Below are positions 50,757-60,611 of a stretch of DNA of 64,000 bases, in pieces. This stretch comes from an uncultured Bacteroidales bacterium (GTDB taxonomy: Bacteria; Bacteroidota; Bacteroidia; Bacteroidales; FEN-979): contig CAJBYO010000005.1 in the NCBI GenBank assembly GCA_903959905.1, positions 84,674 to 148,673 on the forward strand, written 5' to 3'. The stretch's first letter is position 1; each line of letters starts with the position of its first letter. The notes under the pieces are model-generated. The model was not told the DNA's origin. It saw only the letters and a list, made by a program, of their open reading frames with translations, and searched no databases. The translations under genes and the position numbers were made by a program.

Positions 50757-53700
50757 ATGAAAACACGTTTCATCATGGCGGTTTTGCTAGCTATTGGTTG
50801 TCAGCTGAATGCACAGACTGCCCAGCAGGTTTCAAAACCAGACTCATCCAACTATCCCTACTGGATTAAAATGATGCAGGACCCCTCGGCAAATTTCAAC
50901 GCAACAGTCAGTGCATTCAACAAATACTGGCAAAACAGACCCATTACAAAGGGCTCCGGATGGAAAGTTTTTAAGCGTTGGGAATACATCATGAGCGGCC
51001 GGGTTGACAGGGAAGGCAACAAGCCTGCCCCCGACGCCGGAGTTTCCTCATGGCGGAAATTTTCACAGAATAACCGTTCACCTTATGGAAACTGGCAGTC
51101 ACTCGGACCAGCCGTAATTCCCTTTCCCGGACCGGCAGGGTATGAGGGGCTCGGAAGACTTAATGTTGTAGCCTTCCATCCCTCAAACCAGAATAAAATA
51201 TACGTGGGGGCTCCCTCTGGCGGCTTCTGGCTCAGCAATGATAACGGGGCCACCTGGGCCACTACAACGGATAACCTGCCAACCATCGGGGTGTCGGCGA
51301 TTGCTGTTGATTTTGCAAATCCCGACAACATACTCATGGGAACAGGCGACCGCGACCATGGTGATGCACCGGGAATGGGTGTTTATAAAAGCACGGATGG
51401 CGGACTTACCTGGACGGTTTCCAATTCCGGGATGGGCAATGTTACTGTTGGCACTTTGATACAGAGCCCCTTGAATTCTTTGGTTTTTATTGCCGCAACT
51501 ACAGGAGGAGTCTTCAGGTCAGACAATGGCGGTGCAACCTGGTCACAGACACGATCCGGAAATTTCAATGATATTTGTTTTAAACCCGATGATCCTGCAA
51601 TTGTATATGCCGTTTCCAATGCCGATTTTTACCGTTCTGCTGATAATGGCCTGGCATTCATACAGGTCACATCAGGTTTAACAGCCGGTCAGCGCGGGGC
51701 TGTCGCCGTTAGTTCCAATAACCCAAACTATGTTTATTTCCTTCAATCCGATAACAGCAGCGGGTTCAAGGGATTGTACCGGTCAGTTGATGCTGGTCTG
51801 AATTTTACAACCCGTTCAACCACGCCCAATATCCTTGACTGGTCATGCGATGGCAGCGGTACCGGAGGACAGGGCTGGTACGATCTTTCGATCGCCGTTG
51901 ATCCGGCCAATGCCGAGGTGGCATATGTGGGGGGTGTGGATGTGTGGAAGACCACCAACGGGGGCACTACATGGACGATAAATTCCCACTGGTATGGCGG
52001 TTGCGGTGTGCCTGCCGTACATGCCGATTGCCACTTTCTTGGTTTTTCGCCGGTAAACGGAAGGTTATATGCCGGCAATGACGGAGGCATATATTATACG
52101 GCGAATGGCGGCACAACCTGGACGGATTGTACTGTTGGTATGACAATTGGCCAGATATATAAAATAGGTCAGAGCCAGACCGACCCGGATAAGACCATCA
52201 ACGGTTTCCAGGATAACGGAACTTATACCAACCTCTCTACCGGCTGGGTTGCAACAGGCGGAGGAGACGGTATGGAATGTGCCGTTGATTTTCAGGATGC
52301 AGCATACAGCTATTATACAATATACTTTGGCGATATCTATCGTACATATAACAACGGGAGCACCTATCATATTGCCGGGAATGGAGCCTATGGAATTGAT
52401 GAATCCGGGGGATGGGTCACCCCTTTCATTCTTGGTGAAAATGATCCTAAAATCATGTTTGCCGGGTATAAAAATGTTTGGAGATGCAACAATGTAAAGC
52501 TTTCTCCACCCGTATGGACAAAAATTTCCACCGGTGAAACCACGGACTGTTATGTGCTGGAGCAATCCCCTGCCAATACCAATATCTTATACGTGGTGCG
52601 CGGAGGCAGCCTGCAGCGAACTGATAATGCCAGCGATGTGGAACCCTCCTGGGTTTTATGCACACTTCCCGGTGGCGATACCCCGTCCGACCTGGAGGCG
52701 CACCCGACAGATCAGAATATTTTGTATGCCACAGCGTATAAACATGTATACAAATCAACGGATAAAGGTGCGACATGGAACCTTGTACCTGGTGCGCTGC
52801 CCGATATCCCTCTGAATACGATTGTGTATGATAAAAACAGCACCGAAGGACTGTATATCGGCACCCAGGCAGGTGTGCTGTACAAGAACCCGTCCATTGC
52901 CGACTGGGTTATTTACAGTACCGGGTTGCCTGTCGTTGATGTGAGGGAGCTGGAAATTTATTACGATGCGGATCCTGCAAGTAATAAACTCATGGCTGCC
53001 ACATTCGGAAGGGGACTTTGGAGTTCTGATCTGTTTTCTGTTACAATGGCTCCTGTTGCTGATTTTTCTGCAAGTCCCACTTCTCCCTGCCTGAACGAAA
53101 CTGTGCAACTTATCGACCGGAGTTTAAATTTCCCCAATTCATGGTCCTGGTCGTTTTCTCCGGCAACAGTATCGTTTGTCAATTCAACCAACAGCAATTC
53201 TCAGAACCCGCAGGTACAGTTCAATCAAAACACAACCTATACCGTTACCCTCACAAGTTCAAACCTGATCGGCTCATCCACGGTCAGTCTTCCTTTAAGC
53301 ACTGGAGGGTTCCCGCTTCCTTTCACAGAAACGTTTGAATCTGGTGTGTTTTCCGGGAACTGGAGTATTGTCAACCCTGATAATGCAATTACGTGGGCAA
53401 TTTCAAATACCGGAGGCAATGGAACAAGTATGAAATCTGCATACATTGATTTTTACAGTTACTATCCCCAGGGACCGCTCGACGATCTGATCACCACCTC
53501 ACTCAAATTGACCGGAACATTGCATCCGTGGCTGAAGTTTAAAGTGGCTTATCGCAGGTACAATTCCGGCTACTATGATGGCCTTAAAATTTTTGTTTCA
53601 ACGGATTGCGGTACAACCTGGGATCCCACGCCGGTTTATGATAAATCAGGCTCTGTACTGGCCACTGGACCGGATCAGACGAATGCCTTTTTTCCCGCCT

Positions 53701-54359
53701 CCGAAGCCGATTGGAGGACTGATTCAGTTGACCTGACTGCATATCACCTGAATTCATTGAAAATTAAATTTCAGGCTGTTAACGGATGGGGAAACAACCT
53801 CTTCCTGGATAATATCTCCCTGGCAGATTTGCCTGTTTTGTTCGTTCCGGGTACAACGGTTAGCAACGGTCAGTCGCTGTGTTATAATGCCACCCAGACA
53901 ATTACGGTAGCGGGCGAAGGTTCTGTTTTTGTGGTTCAGAGCGGTGGCAGTGCCGTCATGATTGCCGGACAGAATATTTTTTATAAAAGCGGAACGCTGG
54001 TTAACTCCGGAGGCTATATGAACGGATATATTGCTGCCGGAGGCCCATATTGCAACACACCTGCCATACCTCTGTTGTCAACTGCGGAAGAGTTTGATCA
54101 GTTGAAGGCTGAGACCTCATCTTACAGGGTTTATCCAAATCCTACCATGGGGTCATTCACCGTAGAATTCCCCGGTTTGGACGAAAATACCCCGATCCGG
54201 GTTGATATTTATTCGTCAACCGGTGAAAAAGTAAAGTCTCAAACTTTTCCAGGCGGGGAGAAACGTGTGTTTTCTTTGGCGGGAAATCCAGCCGGACTAT
54301 ACTTTATCAGGCTGAATTCCAAAGCAATGGGCTGGTCAGTTAAATTGGTTAAGCTGTAG
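50757..54359 (+). CDS. Large T9SS-secreted protein with Asp-box propeller, PKD-like and C-terminal modules
   Basis: 1200 aa (1205 if the ATG at 50742 is used). Signal peptide MKTRFIMAVLLAIGCQLNAQ. Residues about 100-770 hold many BNR/Asp-box repeats (SNDNGATW, STDGGLTW, SDNGGATW, TTNGGTTW, STDKGATW), a sialidase- or VPS10-like propeller. A PKD-like domain (about 775-860) and a jelly-roll-like domain (about 865-1020) follow. Then comes a YMNGYI module shared with the next two genes, and a type A T9SS tail (VYPNPTMGSFTVEFPG ... LYFIRLNSK). Adhesin or binding protein; no enzyme motif seen. Confidence 0.85.
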   Translation: MKTRFIMAVLLAIGCQLNAQTAQQVSKPDSSNYPYWIKMMQDPSANFNATVSAFNKYWQNRPITKGSGWKVFKRWEYIMSGRVDREGNKPAPDAGVSSWRKFSQNNRSPYGNWQSLGPAVIPFPGPAGYEGLGRLNVVAFHPSNQNKIYVGAPSGGFWLSNDNGATWATTTDNLPTIGVSAIAVDFANPDNILMGTGDRDHGDAPGMGVYKSTDGGLTWTVSNSGMGNVTVGTLIQSPLNSLVFIAATTGGVFRSDNGGATWSQTRSGNFNDICFKPDDPAIVYAVSNADFYRSADNGLAFIQVTSGLTAGQRGAVAVSSNNPNYVYFLQSDNSSGFKGLYRSVDAGLNFTTRSTTPNILDWSCDGSGTGGQGWYDLSIAVDPANAEVAYVGGVDVWKTTNGGTTWTINSHWYGGCGVPAVHADCHFLGFSPVNGRLYAGNDGGIYYTANGGTTWTDCTVGMTIGQIYKIGQSQTDPDKTINGFQDNGTYTNLSTGWVATGGGDGMECAVDFQDAAYSYYTIYFGDIYRTYNNGSTYHIAGNGAYGIDESGGWVTPFILGENDPKIMFAGYKNVWRCNNVKLSPPVWTKISTGETTDCYVLEQSPANTNILYVVRGGSLQRTDNASDVEPSWVLCTLPGGDTPSDLEAHPTDQNILYATAYKHVYKSTDKGATWNLVPGALPDIPLNTIVYDKNSTEGLYIGTQAGVLYKNPSIADWVIYSTGLPVVDVRELEIYYDADPASNKLMAATFGRGLWSSDLFSVTMAPVADFSASPTSPCLNETVQLIDRSLNFPNSWSWSFSPATVSFVNSTNSNSQNPQVQFNQNTTYTVTLTSSNLIGSSTVSLPLSTGGFPLPFTETFESGVFSGNWSIVNPDNAITWAISNTGGNGTSMKSAYIDFYSYYPQGPLDDLITTSLKLTGTLHPWLKFKVAYRRYNSGYYDGLKIFVSTDCGTTWDPTPVYDKSGSVLATGPDQTNAFFPASEADWRTDSVDLTAYHLNSLKIKFQAVNGWGNNLFLDNISLADLPVLFVPGTTVSNGQSLCYNATQTITVAGEGSVFVVQSGGSAVMIAGQNIFYKSGTLVNSGGYMNGYIAAGGPYCNTPAIPLLSTAEEFDQLKAETSSYRVYPNPTMGSFTVEFPGLDENTPIRVDIYSSTGEKVKSQTFPGGEKRVFSLAGNPAGLYFIRLNSKAMGWSVKLVKL

Positions 54360-55061
54360 TAAATTTAGGGTTTCCCGTAGGTTCCTGGTGCCAATAACCG
54401 GAATTGACAGCCATCTTTCCAACCACTACCTTTAACCTTTGATTTCAGGTGGCAGAAAGTAGAGCCGCCGGTTCAATATCGCACAGATCATTCAGTGCAT
54501 GCGGTTTATTCTTTCAAACGCAACATACAGGAAGAAATACCCGTATAATGGCAGTACGGTCATCGATAAGGTAAAGTTCTTTGATATCTCAAACACAAAC
54601 ATGAAATATTACAGAATGATCATGTTATTTGCTGCAGTTTTTGTCGGTTGATTGCTGAAAATAATCTGAGGAACATTGGTTTTGTTATACCCATGTTATA
54701 TGTTTATTCTGTTAATTATCAGGAGTTAAAATGCGGATAGGTCTGTAAATCTACTTCATTGTTAAACACTTAACACTAAAAAGATCATTTTTTTCTTGAC
54801 TTCGACAGATGAATAGATTACTTTTACCGATTCAATTTAATTGCCACTCTTAAGCATGAGAGGACTTAAAGTGTTTTTACTGAATGAAAGAAGGATTTGC
54901 CCTTTAAAAAAGTAGATTTATTTTATTCAGTTCATCAGGACAGTAAAACAAGGCGCAGATCATTTACAGAGAGGAATCTGGCTGACATGCATAGAAAATC
55001 CTTGTTAATTTGTTAAATTAAAATATTATAAGTATATTTGTAGCCAAATAATCTTTTCACT
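54360..55061. other. 702-bp gap with one doubtful small ORF
   Basis: No solid gene. A 50-codon ORF (54499-54651, plus) ends in a hydrophobic MIMLFAAVFVG and could be a decayed secreted-protein start, but it lacks a promoter or family match. The 3' part is AT-rich and leads into the promoter at 55009-55040. Confidence 0.5.
55009..55040 (+). promoter_or_regulatory. Complete Bacteroidota promoter
   Basis: TTTG (55009-55012), 20 bp, TATATTTG (55033-55040); 21 bp before the ATG at 55062. Confidence 0.75.
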
Positions 55062-56522
55062 ATGAAAAAAAATCACTATAATACCATAAAGAAGTTTGCC
55101 CGAACTGGAATTCTGACAGGGATAGTGTTGACTTTTTCCTTTATGAACACCGGGTTTTCGCAAATGACCGTTGTGAATGGCACAACCGTCAAGATCACCA
55201 ATGCTTCAACGTTGAATTCTTCTCAGAATTTCGTGTTGAGCTCCGGAGGTACGCTTGATAACCAGGGCACATTGATTCTTAAGAAAGATCTCATTAACGG
55301 GAATGCTTCAGCAAACTCGCTCGGCAGCGGTGCCATTGTTTTCTCTGGCTCCACAAATCAAAATATCACAGGGCAGAACATTATACAGGACATGACCGTA
55401 AACAATGCTGCAGGCGTTACAGTCGGCGGTGCAACCAGGGTTAACGGAGTTTTCACACTCACCAGCGGGCTCGTATCCCTGGGTGGAAACAATCTGGTTC
55501 TTGGACAACTTGCAACAGTTGCGGGCACACCTTCTGCCTCCGCGATGGTTGTTGCCACCGGGGCTGGTGAACTTCGCAAGGAATATGCCTCAGCCGGCAC
55601 ATTTACCTATCCTGTCGGCGATGCAACCGGCACAGCAGAATACTCACCTGTAACCCTGGCCTTCAACAGCGGCACCTTTGGAGCAAACAACTATGCAGGG
55701 GTGAATCTTGTTAATGCACAGTATGCCGGAACCTCCACCAGTTACATTACACGTTACTGGAATGTTACCCAGTCAGCCATTACAGGTTTTTCCTGCAATT
55801 CCACCTTCCAGTATGCAAATGCTGATGTGGTTGGAACGGAATCAGATATATTCTGTACAAAAGTCAATCCGGCTCCTTTTACAGCCTACAATACGGCAAA
55901 TACCGGCTCAAACACGATTGATGCACACGGACTTGCCTCTTTCGGTACCTTCACCGGTAACCTTGGCGATGCTGCAGTTCCCCCCGCCATCCGTTCTCTC
56001 CAGGATAAGACCATTTCAACTGGCCCTGAGTGCGCCGATGCAACCCAAACCATGCTGATCGCTGGAAACGGAACCAGTTATCATGTTACAAGCACAGGGA
56101 ATGTTAAACACATTGCCGGAACAAACATCATTTATTATGCCGGAACCAAGGTTGACCTGGGCGGGTATATGCGCGGTTATATTTCAACCATCTTCTGCAG
56201 CCCTTACATTCATCCTGCCGCTGCAACACCTGTTGTTGCCGGTATCGAGAATCCTGCAATCGGAAATCCGAACGGCTCGTTTTTCAAGATCTATCCTAAC
56301 CCGACGCCAGGTAAGTTTACCGTGGAATTGAACGGTGATGCTCCTGCATCCCAGGTGCATGTTGAAATTTTCGGCATTCTCGGTGACAGGATCCTGTCAA
56401 AGTACATTCAAATGGATCAGCGCAAGCAGGAATTCTCCCTTATCGAAAGGCCTACCGGAGTTTATGTTGTTCATGTATCATCAGGGCTTAACTCAGAGAC
56501 AGAGAAGATCATTAAAAAATAA
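55062..56522 (+). CDS. T9SS-secreted beta-rich surface protein
   Basis: 486 aa. Signal peptide with a long basic N-region, cleaved near GFSQ. The N-terminal half is beta-helix-like (SGGTLDNQGTLILKKDL, GSTNQNITGQNIIQDMTVNN in part). Residues about 320-390 contain the module HIAGTNIIYYAGTKVDLGG-YMRGYI shared with the neighbours, then a type A T9SS tail (FFKIYPNPTPGKFTVELNG ... GVYVVHVSS). Ligand or function unknown. It has its own promoter. Confidence 0.82.
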   Translation: MKKNHYNTIKKFARTGILTGIVLTFSFMNTGFSQMTVVNGTTVKITNASTLNSSQNFVLSSGGTLDNQGTLILKKDLINGNASANSLGSGAIVFSGSTNQNITGQNIIQDMTVNNAAGVTVGGATRVNGVFTLTSGLVSLGGNNLVLGQLATVAGTPSASAMVVATGAGELRKEYASAGTFTYPVGDATGTAEYSPVTLAFNSGTFGANNYAGVNLVNAQYAGTSTSYITRYWNVTQSAITGFSCNSTFQYANADVVGTESDIFCTKVNPAPFTAYNTANTGSNTIDAHGLASFGTFTGNLGDAAVPPAIRSLQDKTISTGPECADATQTMLIAGNGTSYHVTSTGNVKHIAGTNIIYYAGTKVDLGGYMRGYISTIFCSPYIHPAAATPVVAGIENPAIGNPNGSFFKIYPNPTPGKFTVELNGDAPASQVHVEIFGILGDRILSKYIQMDQRKQEFSLIERPTGVYVVHVSSGLNSETEKIIKK

Positions 56523-56533
56523 TTTGTTTTTTC

Positions 56534-56564
56534 TTGACATTTAATGTTATTTGTGTTAGTTTTG
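56534..56564 (+). promoter_or_regulatory. Complete Bacteroidota promoter
   Basis: TTG (56534-56536), 20 bp, TAGTTTTG (56557-56564); 28 bp before the ATG at 56593. Confidence 0.65.
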
Positions 56565-56592
56565 TAAACGCAAAAATTGAATAGACAATAAT

Positions 56593-57255
56593 ATGAAGTA
56601 CTTCAACTGGTTTAAAGGTTTTGTTTTTCTTGCCTTGGCCTGCTCTGTAACCGCACAGGGAAGTACATTCAATTATACTGAGTCAGAAAGCAATCCACAA
56701 ACGACAGATCCTTCTTCCGCCGGTTATTCCATTACTGTTTCCACCGGTAAGGTTGTAAACACGAATGCCTCAGCCAATCTCACCATTTCCGGTGAAAACA
56801 GCAAGGTAAGCGTTGAAAAGGAGGGTACCGTCACCCTGGTTGCCGGAAAATCTATTGTTCTTCATCCAGGTACAAAAATTAAAAGCGGCAGTTTTCTTTA
56901 TGCTTCCATTGGCACAGCGTCAAAAAGTGGAAAACAGAAGAAAATGGCCCGGCTTGTAACAGTGGAAGAAAACAGGAAAATTGAAGAACAAGCCAGTTTG
57001 TCCTATGCCGCCATGCTGTTCAGCCCGTTTCCATCCTTAAGAAAGGGCGTACTTCACGCAGGTGATACCGACAATGGCAGTTTCACAACATCTAACCATG
57101 AATTATCCGCGGTTTCCCCGGAGCAGCAAAGAAAAGAAGCTGTTGACAGCTACACACTGCACCTGGTAAACCGCAAGCAAGTTCTCACCAGTTACCGTCT
57201 GGCACCGGAAACATATGCTTACCGGCCGCAAGTTATGATGGTACTGAGGTTGTGA
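56593..57255 (+). CDS. Secreted protein with GTKI-type beta module
   Basis: 220 aa. Signal peptide (MKYFNWFKGFVFLALACSVTAQ). Residues about 60-105 (NLTISGENSKVSVEKEG ... LVAGKSIVLHPGTKIKSGSFLYASIG) match the module in the two upstream surface proteins. No T9SS tail follows; the C-terminus is charged. It may be a periplasmic or surface accessory of its neighbours. Function unknown. Confidence 0.75.
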   Translation: MKYFNWFKGFVFLALACSVTAQGSTFNYTESESNPQTTDPSSAGYSITVSTGKVVNTNASANLTISGENSKVSVEKEGTVTLVAGKSIVLHPGTKIKSGSFLYASIGTASKSGKQKKMARLVTVEENRKIEEQASLSYAAMLFSPFPSLRKGVLHAGDTDNGSFTTSNHELSAVSPEQQRKEAVDSYTLHLVNRKQVLTSYRLAPETYAYRPQVMMVLRL

Positions 57256-57328
57256 AGCCTTCGCCATCATCGTGCAGATTACAAACAATAAATATCATTA
57301 AAATTAAAAACTATAAAAAATATATATC

Positions 57329-58117
57329 ATGAAAAAAGTATTAGCAGTTTTAGCTTTCGTTCTTATCGCAGCCGCTTCACAGGCTCAGTGGTTAACCAAT
57401 GGAACATCAATTTATTATAGTACTGGAAATGTTGGTATCGGAACCAGTGCTCCGGGTACCCCTCTGCACGTTGTAAATGCAACTGCAGCCAACATCAGGT
57501 TAGAATCAGCTTATGCAGGTTCAGCGCTGCAGAACTTGGGTGCGATCCAAATGAGGTCACCTGGTTTTAACCAGGGATTTGCCATGGCTTTCAGAAGGAA
57601 TGCCGCCGGATATCAGGATATGCTCCAGACTTGTAACCTTAGCCTTTCAGGTAACGTTAACGCTGAATTCATGTATTTCAGGTTTGACACTCAGAAATGG
57701 GAAATGCGTGCTGGTGTTGCTGATGTAGAATTTCTGAATACAGGCAAAATTTCTTTAAACAACGGTGGTGCTGTTGGTATTGGTATGGGCGTAACTGCCA
57801 TTCCTGCTGGCGCAAAATTAGCAATTGCCGGAAAAGTTGTTTGTAAGGAAATTGAAGTAACCCTCACAGGTTTACCTGACTTTGTTTTCAGCAGCGATTA
57901 CAAACTCCGTTCACTGTATGATGTTGAAAATTTCATCAACATCAACAAACATTTACCGGAAGTTCCAAGTGCAAAAGAAGTTGTTGAAAACGGTCTGAAC
58001 CTTGGTGACATGAATGCTACCCTTCTCCAGAAAGTTGAAGAACTGACACTTTATATGATTCAGCTTCAGAAAGAAAACGATGCTCTGAAAGCACGCGTTT
58101 CTAATCTCGAGAAATAG
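57329..58117 (+). CDS. Secreted tail-fibre-like protein with coiled-coil C-terminus
   Basis: 262 aa. Signal peptide (MKKVLAVLAFVLIAAASQAQ), then the repeat NGTSIYYSTGNVGIGTSAPGTPLHV (in part), common in Bacteroidota fibre-like proteins. The C-terminal 90 residues (YKLRSLYDVENFININKHLPEVPS in part) end in a heptad coiled coil (LLQKVEELTLYMIQLQ, KENDALKARVSNLEK). Probably trimeric or fibrous on the surface. Not evidence of a phage here, as no phage genes adjoin. Confidence 0.8.
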   Translation: MKKVLAVLAFVLIAAASQAQWLTNGTSIYYSTGNVGIGTSAPGTPLHVVNATAANIRLESAYAGSALQNLGAIQMRSPGFNQGFAMAFRRNAAGYQDMLQTCNLSLSGNVNAEFMYFRFDTQKWEMRAGVADVEFLNTGKISLNNGGAVGIGMGVTAIPAGAKLAIAGKVVCKEIEVTLTGLPDFVFSSDYKLRSLYDVENFININKHLPEVPSAKEVVENGLNLGDMNATLLQKVEELTLYMIQLQKENDALKARVSNLEK

Positions 58118-58140
58118 ATCTTTTTGATTTAATCTGCAAG

Positions 58141-58179
58141 ATCAGGCCTGTATGCGAAAGTATACAGGCCTGATTTTTT
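58141..58179 (+). terminator. Strong intrinsic terminator
   Basis: Perfect 13-bp stem ATCAGGCCTGTAT / ATACAGGCCTGAT with an 8-nt loop, followed by a T tract. It closes the secreted-protein run. Confidence 0.93.
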
Positions 58180-58272
58180 ATTTGGAGTGTTTTAAGCGAC
58201 TCAATTAGCATTGTGGCAAATTGTGGGCTATCCGGGATTTCTAAAAGAAGCGGTAAATAGTCTAAATTTAAG

Positions 58273-58280
58273 TAAATTTG
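58273..58280 (+). promoter_or_regulatory. -7 promoter element of the export locus (TAAATTTG)
   Basis: TAnnTTTG match after the terminator and 81 bp before the permease ATG at 58362. The in-frame TTG at 58278 overlaps it, which rules that start out. Confidence 0.6.
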
Positions 58281-58361
58281 TATGCGCTGCCAAAAACAGC
58301 AGTTTCTTATATTCCAATCGTTTTTATAGTTCGCAGCTTTTTATTCAGGACATTAGCAAAG

Positions 58362-59189
58362 ATGTATAGATTCGTACCTCAGTTTATTAAAGAAGCCATT
58401 GATTTTTTTTACCAGATTTTTCTAAACCGGATGCTTCTTTTTACTTTGAGCATACGGGATTTTCAGAAGAAATATATAAGCAACTTATTCGGGTTAGTTT
58501 GGGCAGTTCTGGATCCGGTTGCATTTGTTGTAATCCTTTATTTTGTTTTTGGAGAACGATATTCCGGTAAAAATCCGAACGAGGTTTCTTTTGTTGTCTA
58601 CCTGATTACGGGTCATATTGCCTTTGACTTGTTCGGCAGCACAATGCACAGTGTAACTCAATCGATCACTGAGCATTCCTTTCTTTTGAAGAAGGTAAAC
58701 TTCAGAGTGGCAATCCTGCCCATCGTGACAATGTTATCCAATCTGATGGTGCATGGAATTGTACTTATGGTATGTATTGTCATCCTGCAGTTTAATCATA
58801 TTTACCCTTCATGGTATTGGTTTCAACTTCTTTATTATGCATTTGCAATTACGGTGTTTTTAATATCAATAGGATGGCTTACTTCATCAATTTACCTTTT
58901 TTTTCCAGACATTAGCAACATTGTGGCAATTGTGACCCGTCTCATGTTTTTTCTTACGCCTATATTTTGGAAAATGAGCGGTTTGGCTGTCAGAGATCAG
59001 TTTCTTTTAAAGCTTAATCCAGTTTATTACATCGTGAATGGGTATCGTGAGAGTCTGATTTATCATAAAGGTTTTTGGGAGCACCCTGTGTTGACGGTCT
59101 ACTTTTGGTCAGTTTGTATTTTCTTCCTTGTAATTGGGGTGTTAGTCTTTAAAAGATTGAGGCCACATTTCGCCGATGTGGTTCAGTAA
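58362..59189 (+). CDS. wzm: Polysaccharide ABC exporter permease (Wzm/TagG type)
   Basis: 275 aa, six membrane helices, ABC-2 family. N-terminal amphipathic stretch followed by SIRDFQKKYISNLFGLVWAVLDPV in part, the conserved entry of O-antigen/teichoic acid export permeases, and later FFLTPIFWKMSG and LNPVYYIVNGYRESLIY. It forms the inner-membrane channel for a lipid-linked glycan, paired with the ATPase gene 27 bp downstream. Confidence 0.9.
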   Translation: MYRFVPQFIKEAIDFFYQIFLNRMLLFTLSIRDFQKKYISNLFGLVWAVLDPVAFVVILYFVFGERYSGKNPNEVSFVVYLITGHIAFDLFGSTMHSVTQSITEHSFLLKKVNFRVAILPIVTMLSNLMVHGIVLMVCIVILQFNHIYPSWYWFQLLYYAFAITVFLISIGWLTSSIYLFFPDISNIVAIVTRLMFFLTPIFWKMSGLAVRDQFLLKLNPVYYIVNGYRESLIYHKGFWEHPVLTVYFWSVCIFFLVIGVLVFKRLRPHFADVVQ

Positions 59190-59216
59190 ATTATCCTGTA
59201 TTAATGATTAGTTTGA

Positions 59217-60611
59217 ATGACAGATAAAGAAGTTGTAATCAGGCTGGAGGGGGTTTCTAAAAAGTACCGGCTTTTTGAAAATAAAAAGGACCGTTTAAAA
59301 GAGGCCCTCCATCCTTTTAAGAAAAAATACCACAAGGAATTTTATGCCCTTGATGATTTGAGTATGCAGGTGAGGAAGGGTGAAATACTCGGAGTTGTCG
59401 GAATGAATGGGTCGGGAAAATCAACGCTGCTTAAACTTATTGCTGGAATTATTTCACCGGCTTCAGGCGAGATAGATGTAAAAGGGAACGTGGTTCCTCT
59501 GCTCGAACTCGGTGCAGGTTTTAACCCTGAATTTACAGGACTTGAAAATATCTATTTTTACAACAGTATCCTTGGATATTCAAGGAAACAAACAGATGAG
59601 ATTCTCGGCAATATCCTTGATTTTGCCGAAATCGGTGAATTCATACACCAGCCGCTTAAAACGTATTCCTCCGGGATGAAAGCCCGCCTCTCCTTTGCTG
59701 TTTCTGTAAACATCAATCCTGACATTCTTATTGTGGATGAGGTTTTGAGTGTTGGTGATGAATTGTTCAGGCGGAAAAGCTTTGCCAAAATTGAAGAGTT
59801 CTTTAAGGCTAAAAAGACCATTTTGTTTGTCTCTCACAGTGCAAGCAACATCAATGAACTTTGTTCGCGTGCCATTATGCTTGATCATGGAAGGATCGTT
59901 CTCGAGGGCACCCCGAAATTTGTTACGATGAACTATACAAAGTTCCTGTTTTCGAAACCGCAGGAAAGAATGTTACTATTGGAGAAATTCAAAGTAACTC
60001 GTGAAATAGAATCCTCCGGGAGTGACCTGGAACCTGAGAACAATATATTCCAGGAAAAGGATGATTTCTCAACCTTACCACAAACGTCGTTGGAAAAGGC
60101 TTACCTGATACCGAATTTCACCCCCAAATCCACTGTTCTCACATACAACGCTAAACTGAAGGTACATAATATTAAAATTGATACACTTACTGGCGAAGAA
60201 GTAAATGCGCTAGTTCAGCACGATGAATATTATTTCACATATACAGTTGATTTCATGGAATATGCAGGCCACATAAACTTTGGGATCGCTTTCAGGACAG
60301 AAAAAGGACTGCTCATCACGTCAAGGCACTTTCCGGAGAAGAACAAATACCTGGTTCGGGAAGTGATGAACGGGGAATCAATCATCGTAAAATGGAAATT
60401 CAAATGCCTGTTCAATCCTGGCACATATTTTATAAATGCAAACATATGGCGCGAAATCAATGGAAATGAGCAGTTGTTGTTCCGGGGAGCAGACCTGTTT
60501 GTTTTCAGAGTACAGGGTGGGATGCTGAAGGACAGGGGAGGTTTTTTTGATGCAGGAATTTCACTTTCGCTGGAGGAAAATAATGAAATCCAAACACAAA
60601 GTGCCGGCTAA
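59217..60611 (+). CDS. wzt: Polysaccharide ABC exporter ATPase with C-terminal carbohydrate-binding domain (Wzt type)
   Basis: 464 aa. NBD (about 1-245) with Walker A GMNGSGKST (62-70), signature YSSGMKARL, Walker B LIVDEV and H-loop FVSHSAS. A linker follows, then a Wzt_C-like beta-sandwich (about 310-455: YYFTYTVDFMEYAGHINFGIAFRTEKG in part). Such domains recognise the capped end of the glycan to be exported. The gene overlaps the following sulfotransferase gene by 29 bp. Confidence 0.92.
   Translation: MTDKEVVIRLEGVSKKYRLFENKKDRLKEALHPFKKKYHKEFYALDDLSMQVRKGEILGVVGMNGSGKSTLLKLIAGIISPASGEIDVKGNVVPLLELGAGFNPEFTGLENIYFYNSILGYSRKQTDEILGNILDFAEIGEFIHQPLKTYSSGMKARLSFAVSVNINPDILIVDEVLSVGDELFRRKSFAKIEEFFKAKKTILFVSHSASNINELCSRAIMLDHGRIVLEGTPKFVTMNYTKFLFSKPQERMLLLEKFKVTREIESSGSDLEPENNIFQEKDDFSTLPQTSLEKAYLIPNFTPKSTVLTYNAKLKVHNIKIDTLTGEEVNALVQHDEYYFTYTVDFMEYAGHINFGIAFRTEKGLLITSRHFPEKNKYLVREVMNGESIIVKWKFKCLFNPGTYFINANIWREINGNEQLLFRGADLFVFRVQGGMLKDRGGFFDAGISLSLEENNEIQTQSAG

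Noticed and set aside
54499..54651. Small membrane protein gene of 50 codons
   Set aside because: No promoter, no ribosome site and no family likeness; described only as part of the gap.
57329..58117. Prophage tail fibre
   Set aside because: The protein has a signal peptide and fibre-like repeats that are common in non-phage Bacteroidota surface proteins; no other phage gene is near.
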